A stretch of 45,121 bases of DNA from Leptospira borgpetersenii serovar Javanica (GTDB taxonomy: Bacteria; Spirochaetota; Leptospiria; Leptospirales; Leptospiraceae): NCBI RefSeq assembly GCF_003046425.1, contig NZ_QAJG01000004.1, forward strand, positions 175,001-220,121. Direction: 5' to 3'. Every line of letters begins with the position of its first letter. Position 1 is the stretch's first letter. The notes under the pieces are model-generated. The model did not search any database. It was not told the DNA's origin and saw nothing but the letters and a program-made list of their open reading frames with translations. The position numbers and the translations under genes are program-made. Shown in pieces: positions 1 to 45,121 of the stretch.

Positions 1-1030
<1,030 letters not shown>

Positions 1031-1417
1031 TTTATCAAATACCCTTAATTCCGTTTCGAAAGAGGTCTGCGTATTTCTTCACAATTCCTACTCAGGAAGA
1101 ATACAAAATCGGACTGGAAAAAAATTATTTATGAAACGTACATTTTAACAAAAGCCGCAAGAATTCAAAAAATTATTTCCTAAAATCATAGAAGATTTTT
1201 ATAAAACGGACCATAAGGGGCTAAGGCCATTTTTTCGTTTGAAACCGGTTTCACGATCAATCGACGGTCAGTGAAAGAAACGATTTGAAAACGTTCGTCG
1301 TGGTTTTATTCAAGAACATGGAATTCAAGCGCCTGGAATTTTACCCTCGTTTTAAAAATCATAGTATTCTATTCCATAATGATCGATAAAACGGCGCACT
1401 CCTGATTTTTATATAAT
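1031..1417. other. Intergenic stretch without a recognisable gene
   Basis: Roughly 390 bases upstream of the minus-strand HD-GYP-like gene. It is AT-rich with stops in all frames, and must contain that gene's promoter, though I cannot place it confidently. A repeat element (R1) begins directly at its right edge. Confidence 0.5.
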
Positions 1418-1518
1418 AGAGTTGTTGAAAAATTCCATGATTCAGATTAACAAAATCGCTTCAAACATCCATTTCAATGCAGCAGAAACGGATAGAGAAT
1501 TAATTTTTCAACAACTCT
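1418..1518. repeat. R1 element, copy 1: 101-bp MITE-like repeat
   Basis: The ends form a perfect 17-bp terminal inverted repeat, AGAGTTGTTGAAAAATT at the left and its reverse complement at the right. The element is flanked by AAT on both sides (1415-1417 and 1519-1521), a 3-bp target duplication. The interior is over 90% identical by eye to the copy at 8275-8376 and clearly related to 39472-39572. It has no coding capacity, so it must be mobilised in trans if mobile. Confidence 0.85.
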
Positions 1519-1544
1519 AATAGAATTCCCATAAAATTCTGTCT

Positions 1545-1714
1545 TTAAACGAGAATTTGTGTTAAAAAACTAACCGTATATAATATGAGTTCGATATAAG
1601 GTTCTGTCCCAAAATTGAGACAGAACTTTGCAGCTTGATCTTTCTGACAAAGTAAACTGGGATTTTGGGACTTGCTGTCAGAAAGTCTGGACGAATCACT
1701 CGTAAATTTCATAA
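1545..1714. repeat. Mosaic of dispersed-repeat fragments
   Basis: This stretch has fragments seen elsewhere in the window. The segment around 1617-1660 matches the reverse complement of about 43350-43395. GTTCTGTC/GACAGAAC at 1601-1608 and 1619-1626 form a small hairpin. 1681-1714 is a fragment of the R3 family. The minus-strand open frame of 115 codons over 1545-1892 lies wholly in this repeat DNA and I do not accept it as a gene. Confidence 0.6.
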
Positions 1715-1937
1715 TTAACGTGAGTTCGGCGTAAGAAAGTTTGGGCGAATAAGAAACTAAAGTGTTACGACTCCCTATGAGTCGTCGCAGCTCGCAAATT
1801 TCATAGATAAAATAGCTCGCGGCCTGAAACGCTTTTGTAAAAAGCGTTTCACCTGAATTTTTTAAACTAAAGTGCTGCTCGTTATAGATCACAGCATAAT
1901 AATCGCTTGCATATTTGTTATGTCGAACTTACGTTAA
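1715..1937. repeat. R3 element, copy 1: 223-bp inverted-repeat element
   Basis: The left end TTAACGTGAGTTCGGCGTAA and the reverse complement of the right end, TTAACGTAAGTTCGACATAA, are imperfect terminal inverted repeats. The core holds a strong palindrome: GAAACGCTTTT at 1826-1836 and its reverse complement at 1840-1850, with a 3-base loop. AATT flanks AACG on both sides, a possible 4-bp duplication. Related copies lie at 11362-11519, 30275-30416 (inverted) and 44889-45000. Confidence 0.7.
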
Positions 1938-1952
1938 TTACAATACGAATAA

Positions 1953-2240
1953 ATGAATATAATCGATTTTACGATTGGAGTTCTTTTGATGAATGCAATG
2001 CCTCATTTTATTTTTGGCATTACAAATACAAAATTTCTAGGGATGTTCGGGTTTAGTCCAACAGGAAATATAATGTATGGAGTCATACAATTTATTATTT
2101 GTCTGTCATTATATCATTTAAATCATCATATCTCGAATATTTACCAGAATGGTATATTTTTGGGATGTTCGATTGTTTTAATTCTATACCTTGTTTTTGG
2201 GAAAATAGTATTAAAATTATACAATAAGCAAAGTAGTTAA
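1953..2240 (+). CDS. Small hydrophobic membrane protein, function unknown
   Basis: A 95-residue open frame with three likely membrane segments, near residues 5-22, 40-55 and 67-90, ending in a short basic tail. It starts 15 bases after the end of an R3 element and ends 12 bases before the stop codon of the convergent HD-GYP-like gene. I do not recognise a family. Codon use is very AT-rich, and no good ribosome binding site is visible, so it may be recently acquired or a poorly expressed frame. The hydrophobic pattern and sensible position between neighbours favour a real gene. Confidence 0.55.
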   Translation: MNIIDFTIGVLLMNAMPHFIFGITNTKFLGMFGFSPTGNIMYGVIQFIICLSLYHLNHHISNIYQNGIFLGCSIVLILYLVFGKIVLKLYNKQSS

Positions 2241-2252
2241 ATTACATATCTA

Positions 2253-3722
<1,470 letters not shown>

Positions 3723-3826
3723 GAGAATAATCTTAAATAGTAAATTTATCTTTCGAATACAGTAATACTAGCTATGTATATTAAAAAGCGGGTCAAAAAT
3801 TTCATTGTTAATCCATGAAAAGGCGA

Positions 3827-3872
<46 letters not shown>

Positions 3873-3885
3873 AATATTTTATCGA

Positions 3886-4503
<618 letters not shown>

Positions 4504-4667
4504 CCTATAGACCTGGTTACAAATATAATTGTGCGTTTCAAAAAAACGACTCTTTTCCTGACGTATTCTGTCTCTTATCCGGTGAAAAATTCTTGCCTCA
4601 GGGTTTCAAAGGAAAACAGTCAAAGAAGAGTGGAAATGAAAGATATTCGCCAAAAATAAAAGGAACG

Positions 4668-6526
<1,859 letters not shown>

Positions 6527-6580
6527 GAATTCCCTTTTCTTACTTGCAATTTTTTTCCCGGCTAAATTACATTCTTTCCA

Positions 6581-8194
<1,614 letters not shown>

Positions 8195-8274
8195 CTTATT
8201 TCACCTAATAATAGTTATATTTTATCCCCAAAAAGAATTTCAAAAACTCCCTTATATTGAGGGGACTTTACATT

Positions 8275-8376
8275 AGAGTTGTTGAAAAATTCCATGATTC
8301 AGATTAACAAAACCGCTTCAAACGTCCATTTTAATGCAGCAGAAACGGATAGAGAATTTAATTCTTCAACAACTCT
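8275..8376. repeat. R1 element, copy 2 (102 bp)
   Basis: Same terminal inverted repeat as copy 1, with one change at the right end (AATTCTTC for AATTTTTC). It is flanked by ATT at 8272-8274 and 8377-8379, the 3-bp ANT-type duplication. It inserts upstream of the DUF3095 gene, 81 bp from its start, and so may affect that promoter. Confidence 0.85.
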
Positions 8377-9040
8377 ATTCTTAGAAATCAATCCGAATCG
8401 GATTCAAAAGTTTTGAAACAAATAGATGTCATATTTGGGAATTTTTGCGCGGATTTCCATCCTAAAATTCAAACTTTCTACTATAAAAAATCGGAAACTA
8501 GAACCACCATCACACTTTCGTGTATCATGAAATTCAGTCAAGATTCTCCGAATTCAACATATTAATTTTCAGATACTGACATGCCTAAAATCCAAAAAAT
8601 CATGATTATTCGGTCGTTCTTTAAAAATATCTCAAAAACACCTTAGAACTTTTAAATCGGCTTTTTATGCACGATAAAGTGTTTTTGAAATGTTTCAAAC
8701 AAAACGAAGGAATTTCCACAAATTACGTCTCTTACTGACTTCTATAATAAAGTTCCTAAAACTCTACCTTTCAACAGGGATTTGCGCTAAAATTAACAAT
8801 ACTTGTAGGAATCAGTAAGGGATTTTACAACTTTTTAAACCGCCTTTTCATCGTTAAAATAGCAGTAGCCTTACATTTTAAGAATAGATTTACAAAGTTC
8901 AGATTCCGATTTGCTTTCAAAAAAATGAATCTTCTTACGTCGAACTTACGTTAAGAGCCGGTCTTTTACAAAAGAAACTTTTAAATAAAACGGAAGAATC
9001 AGATTACTATTTTCTTACGAACTTATGATTCGACTCAAAA
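8377..9040. other. Gene-free stretch upstream of the heptamer repeat
   Basis: About 660 bases with no supported coding frame. A short sequence near 8936-8954 (GTCGAACTTACGTTAA) matches the right end of R3 elements, suggesting a degraded copy. I see nothing else definable. Confidence 0.45.
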
Positions 9041-9061
9041 TCAATAATCAATAATCAATAA

Positions 9062-9075
<14 letters not shown>
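9041..9075. repeat. Heptamer tandem repeat (TCAATAA, about five units)
   Basis: Four perfect TCAATAA units from 9041 to 9068 are followed by a fifth, altered TCAATTT. The array overlaps the stop codon (TGA at 9064-9062) of the sigma-54 activator. CTCAAAAT and ATTTTGAG lie just outside as inverted arms. Copy number probably varies between strains by slippage, but the stop falls in the first unit read, so the protein would not change. Confidence 0.85.
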
Positions 9076-13119
<4,044 letters not shown>

Positions 13120-13131
13120 TTTTCAGGAGCT

Positions 13132-13803
<672 letters not shown>

Positions 13804-13807
13804 AAAA

Positions 13808-14511
<704 letters not shown>

Positions 14512-14680
14512 ATTAAGGGCTAAGTATATAAAATATTTCCAAAATCGACAAAATTCTTTGATAAAAAGAAAAATAGAAATTATAACAAGATTAACTAAAC
14601 CATCCAAGTATATAAGAATTCCTGCAATTTCTTACCAATTTACTGGATTATGATTTCTTTTAAGGTTTTAAGACAAAACC

Positions 14681-15031
<351 letters not shown>

Positions 15032-15050
15032 AGTGCAATCAAGAATAACT

Positions 15051-15096
<46 letters not shown>

Positions 15097-15105
15097 TAAG
15101 CCTAA

Positions 15106-15269
15106 GAACTTGTCCCAAAACCTCGGGTGTAGGAACTCCTACGAGAATATTCCAACGATAAAATCCGTTAGAAAATCCATAAATCACCGATTTGCGGGAA
15201 TTCCGCACGCTCTATTACGAACTTATGAAATGATTGCGCTGATTTCTTCTAGTGTTTTGGGACAAGTTC
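15106..15269. repeat. R2 element, copy 1 (164 bp MITE-like repeat)
   Basis: Perfect terminal inverted repeat GAACTTGTCCCAAAAC and its reverse complement at the right end. TAA lies on both sides (15103-15105 and 15270-15272), a 3-bp TNA-type target duplication. Near the left end GTAGGA/TCCTAC forms a small hairpin. The interior is conserved with 28519-28689, notably around GCACGCTCTATTACGA. No open frame of useful length. Confidence 0.85.
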
Positions 15270-15324
15270 TAAATTCTTTTTAGAAAAACTCTTAAAGGAA
15301 AATCAAAACACAAAAGAACGGTTT

Positions 15325-16302
<978 letters not shown>

Positions 16303-16311
16303 GCGATAGCC

Positions 16312-16965
<654 letters not shown>

Positions 16966-17275
16966 ACTTTTGCTACATTGGTATTTATGAAAAGCATACA
17001 CCGAATGTCCATAATAGAGTTTTTGAAAAATTAATTCCCATTTGTTTCATAAAATCGATAATTTATGAACTTCCTAACGGACTTTATTGTTGGAACACTC
17101 TCGAAGGAATTTTTGCATTTTTGTTTAACTAAAGCGTCTCCGCTCGATGAATTTTAGTACAAACTCGCATTCTATTCGTTCAATTTAGAAGCCCATGAGC
17201 ACCAAAGAATAAATGCCCAGCATAAAACCAAATACATTCGATAAAATTAAATTTCAAAACGCACTTATTAATCTT
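16966..17275. other. Gene-free gap with a partial R1 end
   Basis: 310 bases between trmB and the TPR gene's 3' end. AGAGTTTTTGAAAAATT at 17016-17032 matches the R1 terminal repeat with one mismatch, directly followed by AATTCCC, so it looks like an internally deleted or solo R1 end. No gene is visible otherwise. Confidence 0.5.
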
Positions 17276-22491
<5,216 letters not shown>

Positions 22492-22505
22492 AAGAGTTTA
22501 TTATT

Positions 22506-22540
<35 letters not shown>

Positions 22541-22590
22541 AATCGAGAGGGCGATCATCCGTAATTTTAAATGATTTTTGATTAAAAATA

Positions 22591-22620
22591 AAAAAACCGG
22601 AGAAGATTTTCCCCGGTTTG
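22591..22620 (-). terminator. Intrinsic terminator after the FecR lipoprotein gene
   Basis: On the minus strand, AAACCGGGGA and TCTCCGGTTT form a 10-bp stem (one G-T pair) with a 6-base loop, followed by TTTA. It lies 29 bp after the FecR stop codon, so it ends that transcript and separates it from the PEGA-TPR pair. Confidence 0.9.
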
Positions 22621-22648
22621 TAAAAGCGCAGTTTAGGGTTATTTAAGT

Positions 22649-23569
<921 letters not shown>

Positions 23570-23594
23570 AGATTCCCCCCAAACTCAAAAAAGC

Positions 23595-23644
<50 letters not shown>

Positions 23645-23697
23645 TTAATATATCATACAAATAGATTGATTTCTTGTAAAAAAACTAACGCTTTACG

Positions 23698-25973
<2,276 letters not shown>

Positions 25974-25992
25974 GATTTCTACGCACTGTTGT

Positions 25993-27825
<1,833 letters not shown>

Positions 27826-27849
27826 AATATAGAGATAAGATGGCATAAT

Positions 27850-28257
<408 letters not shown>

Positions 28258-28399
28258 TAGATCGTTTTGTCGTATTAAAAACAGAATGTAGCGAAGATGC
28301 GGGGATTACTATAGAAACGATCTATCAAAAAAGTATTCAAAATCCGTAAACTAACTAAACAAGAAGTAATCTATGGAAATTACTACTTTTTTAAAATTT

Positions 28400-28506
28400 T
28401 TAGAAAGTTCGCAATAAAACGTAGAAATTTCCACATTCAGAGAACCAATGACGGTGTCGCGGCAATGCCGCTCCCACGGAAGACAATTTTAGGACAGACT
28501 TTAAAT
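28400..28506. repeat. Degenerate R2-like element
   Basis: Begins AGAAAGTTCGCAATAAAACG, a worn R2 left end, and ends with a worn right end (TTTTAGGACAGACTT). Its interior, including GCGGCAATGCCGCT, closely matches 39816-39900. It directly abuts the full R2 copy that follows. Confidence 0.55.
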
Positions 28507-28518
28507 AGAATATATTTA

Positions 28519-28689
28519 AAACTTGTCCCAAAACCTCGATGTAGGAACTCCTACGGGAGCGTTCCAACAATAGGTCTCTTTGTAAACCGATAAACTGTCT
28601 AAGGAACATGATCTGCGGGAATTCTCACGCTCTATTGCGAGCTTATGAAATGATTGTGCTGATCTCTTTTCAGGTTTTGGGACAAGTTC
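28519..28689. repeat. R2 element, copy 2 (about 171 bp)
   Basis: Left end AAACTTGTCCCAAAACC, right end GGTTTTGGGACAAGTTC, flanked by TTA at 28516-28518 and 28690-28692 (TNA-type 3-bp duplication). It holds the GTAGGA/TCCTAC hairpin and the CACGCTCTATTGCGA block seen in copy 1. It ends about 34 bp before the thiD start, so thiD's promoter must lie in or near it. Confidence 0.8.
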
Positions 28690-28723
28690 TTATAAAAAAA
28701 TCACATGGTATAAAAATCTATCA

Positions 28724-29536
<813 letters not shown>

Positions 29537-29733
29537 AATTTGACCTTAAAAAGCTTGTTTGCCCCAAGCTTTCCAAGATTAAATTCATTTTCATTAAACC
29601 GCAAAACCTTGCAATCTACATCTAATAAACGCTCAATGAAATGATGATTTTAAACCATCAAATTTAAAACTTTTCCTGAAAGTTTTAAATTTATACGCCA
29701 TAAAATCGTTTTGTAAAGGGCTTTAACAAAAAA

Positions 29734-30126
29734 ACTTATCCCAAAACCCGTCGAGCGCTAATAAAGTGATCACTCTGTCGGTCGCTTAAAAATCTCATTC
29801 CCTGAATTTGAGGTATAACGCTCTCTATCCCACAATTACTACTTGGATCTTGTCGTAATTCCGACAATCCTCTGTGAAACAGGCTCGACCCTGCAGAGCG
29901 ACCCATAGGAAGCGATGCATTGAGTTTTTTTGGGTGGAGGGGAAACTCAGCCGCATTGCTCCCTAAGGGTCGCAAAACGAGGCGGTGGGAAGATTTGGGA
30001 GATTTTTCTTTATCACAAAATCATACTTTTTGCAAGTAAAAAGTCTCGTTCTTGTCGGAATACTTGGAAAAATATACGTTTTAGATTCTTACTACTTCAA
30101 TTCAACTTGTGGGGTCGCTCTGCAGG
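29734..30126. repeat. Nested repeat block with 15-bp inverted arms
   Basis: AAACTTATCCCAAAACC at its left resembles an R2 end. CCTGCAGAGCGACCC at 29890-29904 and its exact reverse complement at 30112-30126 bracket about 207 bases, suggesting an element of its own. A segment near 29950-29975 (reverse complement GCGACCCTTAGGGAGC) recurs near 43316-43331. Confidence 0.6.
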
Positions 30127-30274
30127 CATAGATCCGGTCCGTAAATGAATCCAAATCAGCCACGGCAAACCAATGTGTGGTGGATTAACAAGATCGACCG
30201 TGAAGGAAACAAAGTATCTCGCTCTTTATGAATCGCTCGATAAGCTTAAACTTTATGGTCTTATGTAAAAAAAT

Positions 30275-30416
30275 TACGGAAGGCTTGATACAAGAATCAT
30301 AGGAAAGTAGCACTGAGTTCAGGAAAATTCAATTGAAACGCTTTTCTACGAAAACGTTTCAATTATAGAGTTTGCGAACGATTCTCCCAAACTTTCTTAC
30401 ATCAAACTCACGTTAC
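30275..30416. repeat. R3 element, copy 3 (inverted)
   Basis: Read on the minus strand it begins GTAACGTGAGTTTGATGTAAG, then runs AAGAAAGTTTGGGAGAATCG and the palindromic GAAACGTTTTC/GAAAAGCGTTTC core, matching copies 1 and 2. Its far end near 30275 is not well defined. Confidence 0.6.
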
Positions 30417-30433
30417 CAAAAGTTTTAGTAATT

Positions 30434-31363
30434 TCAAGCCCGCATTGCAAAAAGTATAGTCGATACTATGATCCAAAATAAGAATAATCCGTAACACAAT
30501 TGTAGAGATCTATTCGGATTAAAAAGTTCTCTTATAATCATACCTAAGATGCTAGAAGAGAAAAGTCCATATCCTATTGATATTCCTAAATGAAGATTAT
30601 CGAAAAAACCAGGTATTACAAGACTGAGGAAGAGTAGAATATTAAATATGGGAATAAGTTTAGAGTTTAAACTTTTAAGCTGTGGTGAAATTTCTCTCTC
30701 TTTTTCGATTGGCAAATTTCTATTTTCATTTAAAAGATTTTCCCAAATAATAGAAAGAGTTCCTCTAACATTTTTGTTGGGATTTGCATATTTTTTTTTT
30801 CGTGTCGCTTTTAGATCCCTTGCAATATCTGTGATTATTTCCATACCAGGAATTTGTCCGATAATAAATAGGAAAGTTGAAATTACCATTAAGACAAGAG
30901 CTCTAATTTTTAGCATGGATACATTGTAAGTCCATATGACTTTGTTATTTGAAGTATCGTATAAGATTGCAACTTGGTAATTGATTTTATATTCCCCATC
31001 ATCTCGGGGACCACCATGGAAAACGAGTACTCTATTTTTATTTGTGATAAACCGAATAACGGGCTCAGACGGTGGTTTGGAAATTGTGTCTGACGTTTTT
31101 GCGTCGTATTTCGGATATTCAACGTCGATCACTTTGCCTTGATATAGATTAGAGCCAGGGTGCGTAAGCATTTTGTATTCTTGATGATATTGAAATGCAA
31201 AAACAAAGCCGATCAAAGCAGGTATAAACGTTCCGATTACGAAACCCATTTCGAATCGAGTTAAAATTCCTATTAAAATTCCCAAAGTGGGACCGCTTAA
31301 GAAAATAAAAACCCAAAACAATAAAAACGGATTTTCATTTTCGCCCGGAAAGATTATATCCAT
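30434..31363 (-). CDS. Polytopic membrane protein, DUF3592-like
   Basis: 309 residues. Two membrane helices lie at about 10-57, one near 148-168 and two or three from about 238 to 305. Between the first helices is a soluble domain with GKVIDVEYPKY, then VRFI-type strands and YQVAILYDTSNNK, the pattern of DUF3592 proteins, which have a beta-rich domain between two helices. Function unknown. Its 3' end abuts the repeat island at 30.4 kb; the next gene upstream is the acyl-CoA ligase, with a terminator between. No further clue. Confidence 0.6.
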   Translation of the reverse strand: MDIIFPGENENPFLLFWVFIFLSGPTLGILIGILTRFEMGFVIGTFIPALIGFVFAFQYHQEYKMLTHPGSNLYQGKVIDVEYPKYDAKTSDTISKPPSEPVIRFITNKNRVLVFHGGPRDDGEYKINYQVAILYDTSNNKVIWTYNVSMLKIRALVLMVISTFLFIIGQIPGMEIITDIARDLKATRKKKYANPNKNVRGTLSIIWENLLNENRNLPIEKEREISPQLKSLNSKLIPIFNILLFLSLVIPGFFDNLHLGISIGYGLFSSSILGMIIRELFNPNRSLQLCYGLFLFWIIVSTILFAMRA

Positions 31364-31433
31364 AGAGCTTTAAAACTTAAAGAAGTTGCAACAAGTCAAT
31401 ACTTTTTGAAGCTTCAAGAGTTCTTTGGTAGGA

Positions 31434-31480
31434 TAAAAAAAACGAAAGGCTCGAAGTAGTTAAAGACTTCGAACCTTTTG
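31434..31480 (-). terminator. Intrinsic terminator after the acyl-CoA ligase gene
   Basis: On the minus strand, a 13-bp stem (AAAGGTTCGAAGT with ACTTCGAGCCTTT, one G-T pair) and an 8-base loop precede a CG and a run of eight T. It lies about 20 bp after the ligase stop codon. Confidence 0.9.
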
Positions 31481-31500
31481 TTTTTTGCGGCAGAGAAATT

Positions 31501-33558
<2,058 letters not shown>

Positions 33559-33670
33559 TTCCTCTTCAGTTGAGATTTTACCGGAATGATTTCCAATTAA
33601 AAGGCTGGGTTAAACTATGAGGAAAATTGAGAGAGTCAATCAAATTTTAGAAATGGTTTGAAGGGTGCGG

Positions 33671-33710
33671 TGCAAAAAGAAAATCCGTCTATCTTAGAAA
33701 AGATAGACGG
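33671..33710 (-). terminator. Intrinsic terminator after the Lys-rich secreted protein gene
   Basis: CCGTCTATCTT and its exact reverse complement form an 11-bp stem with a 4-base loop at 33685-33710. On the minus strand this is followed by ATTTTCTTTTTGC. It sits 8 bp after the stop codon and would end the pabBC-thpR-aat transcript. Confidence 0.88.
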
Positions 33711-33718
33711 AGGAAGAA

Positions 33719-34026
<308 letters not shown>

Positions 34027-34073
34027 ATGATTGGAGAAGTCCAACACCCTTAGCAAAAATGTAAATACGTTTT

Positions 34074-34733
<660 letters not shown>

Positions 34734-34769
34734 GCTTATTCCCTATCATTTTACAACTTTTCGTGTCTT

Positions 34770-35336
<567 letters not shown>

Positions 35337-35384
35337 GTTTGAAAGTTTAGGACTCTTTTTGGTTTTCGCAACTAGATTTCTACG

Positions 35385-37160
<1,776 letters not shown>

Positions 37161-37181
37161 AAAACAAACTTAATTGGATTA

Positions 37182-39362
<2,181 letters not shown>

Positions 39363-39471
39363 AAGATTTTCCGGTTTGCAAAAAAGAATCGTATGTAAAG
39401 CCCCAAAATCAGGCTATTTGATAAACGAAATGAGAAGTAAAAAAGCCTAAACGCTGACGAATTTAAACATT

Positions 39472-39572
39472 GGAGTTGTTGAAAAATTCCATAACTCAGA
39501 TTAATAAAACTGCTTCAATCGATCGTTTTCATGAAACAGAAATGGATGGAAAATTAATTTTTGGGCAACTCT
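39472..39572. repeat. R1 element, copy 3 (101 bp, diverged)
   Basis: GGAGTTGTTGAAAAATT at the left, AATTTTTGGGCAACTCT at the right; ATT flanks both sides (39469-39471 and 39573-39575). It is the most diverged of the three full copies and thus perhaps the oldest. Confidence 0.75.
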
Positions 39573-39757
39573 ATTGTTGTAAAAAAACGGTTCAATCGGT
39601 AGCGTACCGCACTTCCTTAAAACTACCGAAAGTATTATATAATTCGAATTTAAAAGTTTTATTGATTCTTTCTGCTGAAGCATTTTCTTAATAATGATTC
39701 TCTTCAGTCATATCGATTCTGTAACCCGCGTTGAGTAGAATGTCCGTGATTAAATAA

Positions 39758-39893
39758 GAACTTGTCCCAAACCTTGAAAGAAATCAGTTACAACCATTCA
39801 GTAAATTTGTAGAGGAGTCCCGCATTCAGAGGATTGATGACAGGATCGCGGTAATGCCGCTTCTAGAGAAAGCAGTTTTGAGACGTACTTTAA
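39758..39893. repeat. R2-like element, degenerate
   Basis: GAACTTGTCCCAAACCTT at the left is a near-intact R2 end preceded by TAA. The right end (GTTTTGAGACGTACTT) is worn. The interior shares CATTCAGAG and ATCGCGGTAATGCCGCTTCT with the degenerate element at 28400-28506. Confidence 0.55.
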
Positions 39894-39982
39894 GTATTCT
39901 TAAATTTATAACTTATTTTATACGTTTCTTTTGCTGCCTTCTAAAGTCGGTGCGAAGTTCGAAATTTGCTCCGAGCAAAAAC

Positions 39983-41484
<1,502 letters not shown>

Positions 41485-41540
41485 ATTCTACTCCGGGATC
41501 GATCGTCGATTTTTCAACCCCTAAATTCGACCGAAAACTC

Positions 41541-42628
<1,088 letters not shown>

Positions 42629-42639
42629 ATAAATCAACG

Positions 42640-43251
<612 letters not shown>

Positions 43252-43299
43252 GTCTGAAAGAAGTTTTTAAAATTTACCTCAAAAATACTTACAGCGCGT

Positions 43300-43426
43300 C
43301 CTAAAACCCGTCAAGCGACCTTTAGGGAGCGAACGCGGCTTTAGGTTTCTACTTTGTCAGAAAATCAAGCTGCAAGGTTCTGTCCAGTCCCGGTTTTTTC
43401 TTACGGAAAAAACTGGGACTGGACAG
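43300..43426. repeat. Repeat block with long stem-loop
   Basis: GTCCTAAAACCCGTCAAGCG at the left is related to the sequence at 29740. About 43350-43395 matches 1617-1660 in reverse. Then 43380-43400 and 43406-43426 form a 21-bp stem with one G-T pair and a 5-base loop. It lies 69 bp upstream of the lipoprotein gene. Confidence 0.6.
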
Positions 43427-43494
43427 GTTCTTATATAATGCCGTTTAACGTATTCGGCGTAAATAAAGAATTTTCGGGATAAGCTATATATATT

Positions 43495-44655
<1,161 letters not shown>

Positions 44656-45121
44656 ATGAGTTTAAAAACGTATAAATATCCGCAAAATATCACTTTATAG
44701 AACTTCATTTTATTTGTGTTGTCTTACATTTTGTTTTTTATATTCATAGTAAACTTTTTTTGTACTCACCTTAAGGAAATCTCTATAAAACCAAGAAATA
44801 ACAGAACGTTATAAAGAATTCCTATGCGAAATTCCTGTTTTACGACATTCAAGAATTTTAAAATCTGTTTTATAGAAGTTCCCTTAATTTAACGCGAATT
44901 CGATATAAAAAAGTTTGGGCAAATCGCTCCTAAATTTCATAATTGAAACGCTTTCGTAAAAAGCGCTTCAACTGAGTTTTTCAAACGAAAGCGCTGCTCA
45001 ACTCCTATCGAGCGATCCATAAAAAGCCATAACGTTACCCACAAATTAAGAAGGCTTTTGGGATCATAAGGATCAAAAACTGATATTTTTCAAGTGTTCC
45101 GACAAGAATGAGGCTTTTTAC
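44656..45121. other. Gene-free end of the window
   Basis: AT-rich with stops in all frames; an R3 copy lies at 44889-45000 (separate entry). No gene visible. Confidence 0.5.
44889..45000. repeat. R3 element, copy 4 (right end unclear)
   Basis: Starts TTAACGCGAATTCGATATAA, then AAGTTTGGGCAAATCGC, the GAAACGCTTT/AAAGCGCTTC core and CGAAAGCGCTGCTCAAC, matching copies 1 and 2. The right terminal repeat is missing or too worn to see. Confidence 0.6.

Larger units (their letters stand above)
29537..30433. other. Repeat island without an intact gene
   Basis: About 900 bases, more GC-rich in places than its surroundings, filled by nested repeats (listed separately). Small open frames on both strands fall in repeats. 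Around 30174-30270 a plus-strand frame reads like a helical protein end (TKYLALYESLDKLKLYGLM), possibly a gene remnant. Confidence 0.5.

Noticed and set aside
1545..1892. Minus-strand 115-codon open frame
   Set aside because: It lies entirely in dispersed repeat DNA, including the palindromic R3 core, and has no protein-like features.
28258..28723. Possible TPP riboswitch upstream of thiD
   Set aside because: The interval is occupied by R2-type repeats and shows no conserved thi-box motifs.
29550..29572. Hairpin AAAGCTTG/CAAGCTTT after thiD
   Set aside because: No T-run follows, so it is not a convincing intrinsic terminator.
29736..29975. Minus-strand 79-codon open frame
   Set aside because: Sits in the repeat island, matches repeated DNA elsewhere in the window and looks non-coding.

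Overview
The window reads as a chromosomal segment of a pathogenic-clade Leptospira. Base composition is AT-rich and several products are spirochaete-like: loose lipoboxes, PilZ, FecR, PEGA and TPR envelope proteins, GAF/sigma-54 regulators and a DUF3095-type cyclase-like protein. Small non-autonomous repeat elements also fill the gaps between genes. Species assignment is inference from general knowledge; no rRNA, tRNA, CRISPR array, prophage or intact transposase gene is visible.

Layout. 1-3.7 kb: two paralogous degenerate HD-GYP-like genes (the first cut by the window edge), separated by 1.2 kb of repeats and a small membrane-protein ORF. 3.9-8.2 kb: ACT-domain protein, an MsbA-type ABC exporter, a SET-domain protein and a DUF3095 protein. 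9.0-11.2 kb: a GAF-GAF-AAA-Fis sigma-54 activator. 11.8-17 kb: tilS-engB, a zincin-like SprA-related protein, a PilZ protein, an MBL-fold hydrolase and trmB. 17.3-26 kb (minus strand): rsgA, a divergent HD-like protein, then FecR lipoprotein, PEGA lipoprotein and a giant TPR/propeller protein, an envelope-directed cluster. 26-29.5 kb: histidine kinase, alkyltransferase-like protein, thiD. 30.4-33.6 kb: a membrane protein and a long-chain acyl-CoA ligase with an internal membrane hairpin. 33.7-37.2 kb: a probable operon pabBC-thpR-aat-(Lys-rich secreted protein). 37.2-39.4 kb: a MASE1-type histidine kinase. 40-44.7 kb: prfA and a cystathionine gamma-synthase-like enzyme on the minus strand, an EcsC-like protein and a propeller lipoprotein on the plus strand.

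Most genes are housekeeping: tRNA modification (tilS, trmB), ribosome assembly (engB, rsgA), translation termination (prfA), protein turnover tagging (aat) and cofactors (thiD, pabBC). They are interleaved with signalling genes (two orphan histidine kinases, a sigma-54 activator, PilZ, HD-GYP relatives), suggesting cyclic-dinucleotide and phosphorelay inputs.

The most distinctive structure is in the non-coding DNA. At least three families of short elements with terminal inverted repeats recur. Family R1 (about 101 bp) is flanked by 3-bp ANT duplications in all three full copies. Family R2 (about 164-171 bp) is flanked by 3-bp TNA duplications in both full copies. Family R3 (about 160-220 bp) carries a palindromic core. 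They look like MITEs mobilised in trans by transposases encoded elsewhere. The best protein-level candidates for something undescribed are the FecR/PEGA/TPR-propeller envelope cluster and the degenerate HD-GYP family.
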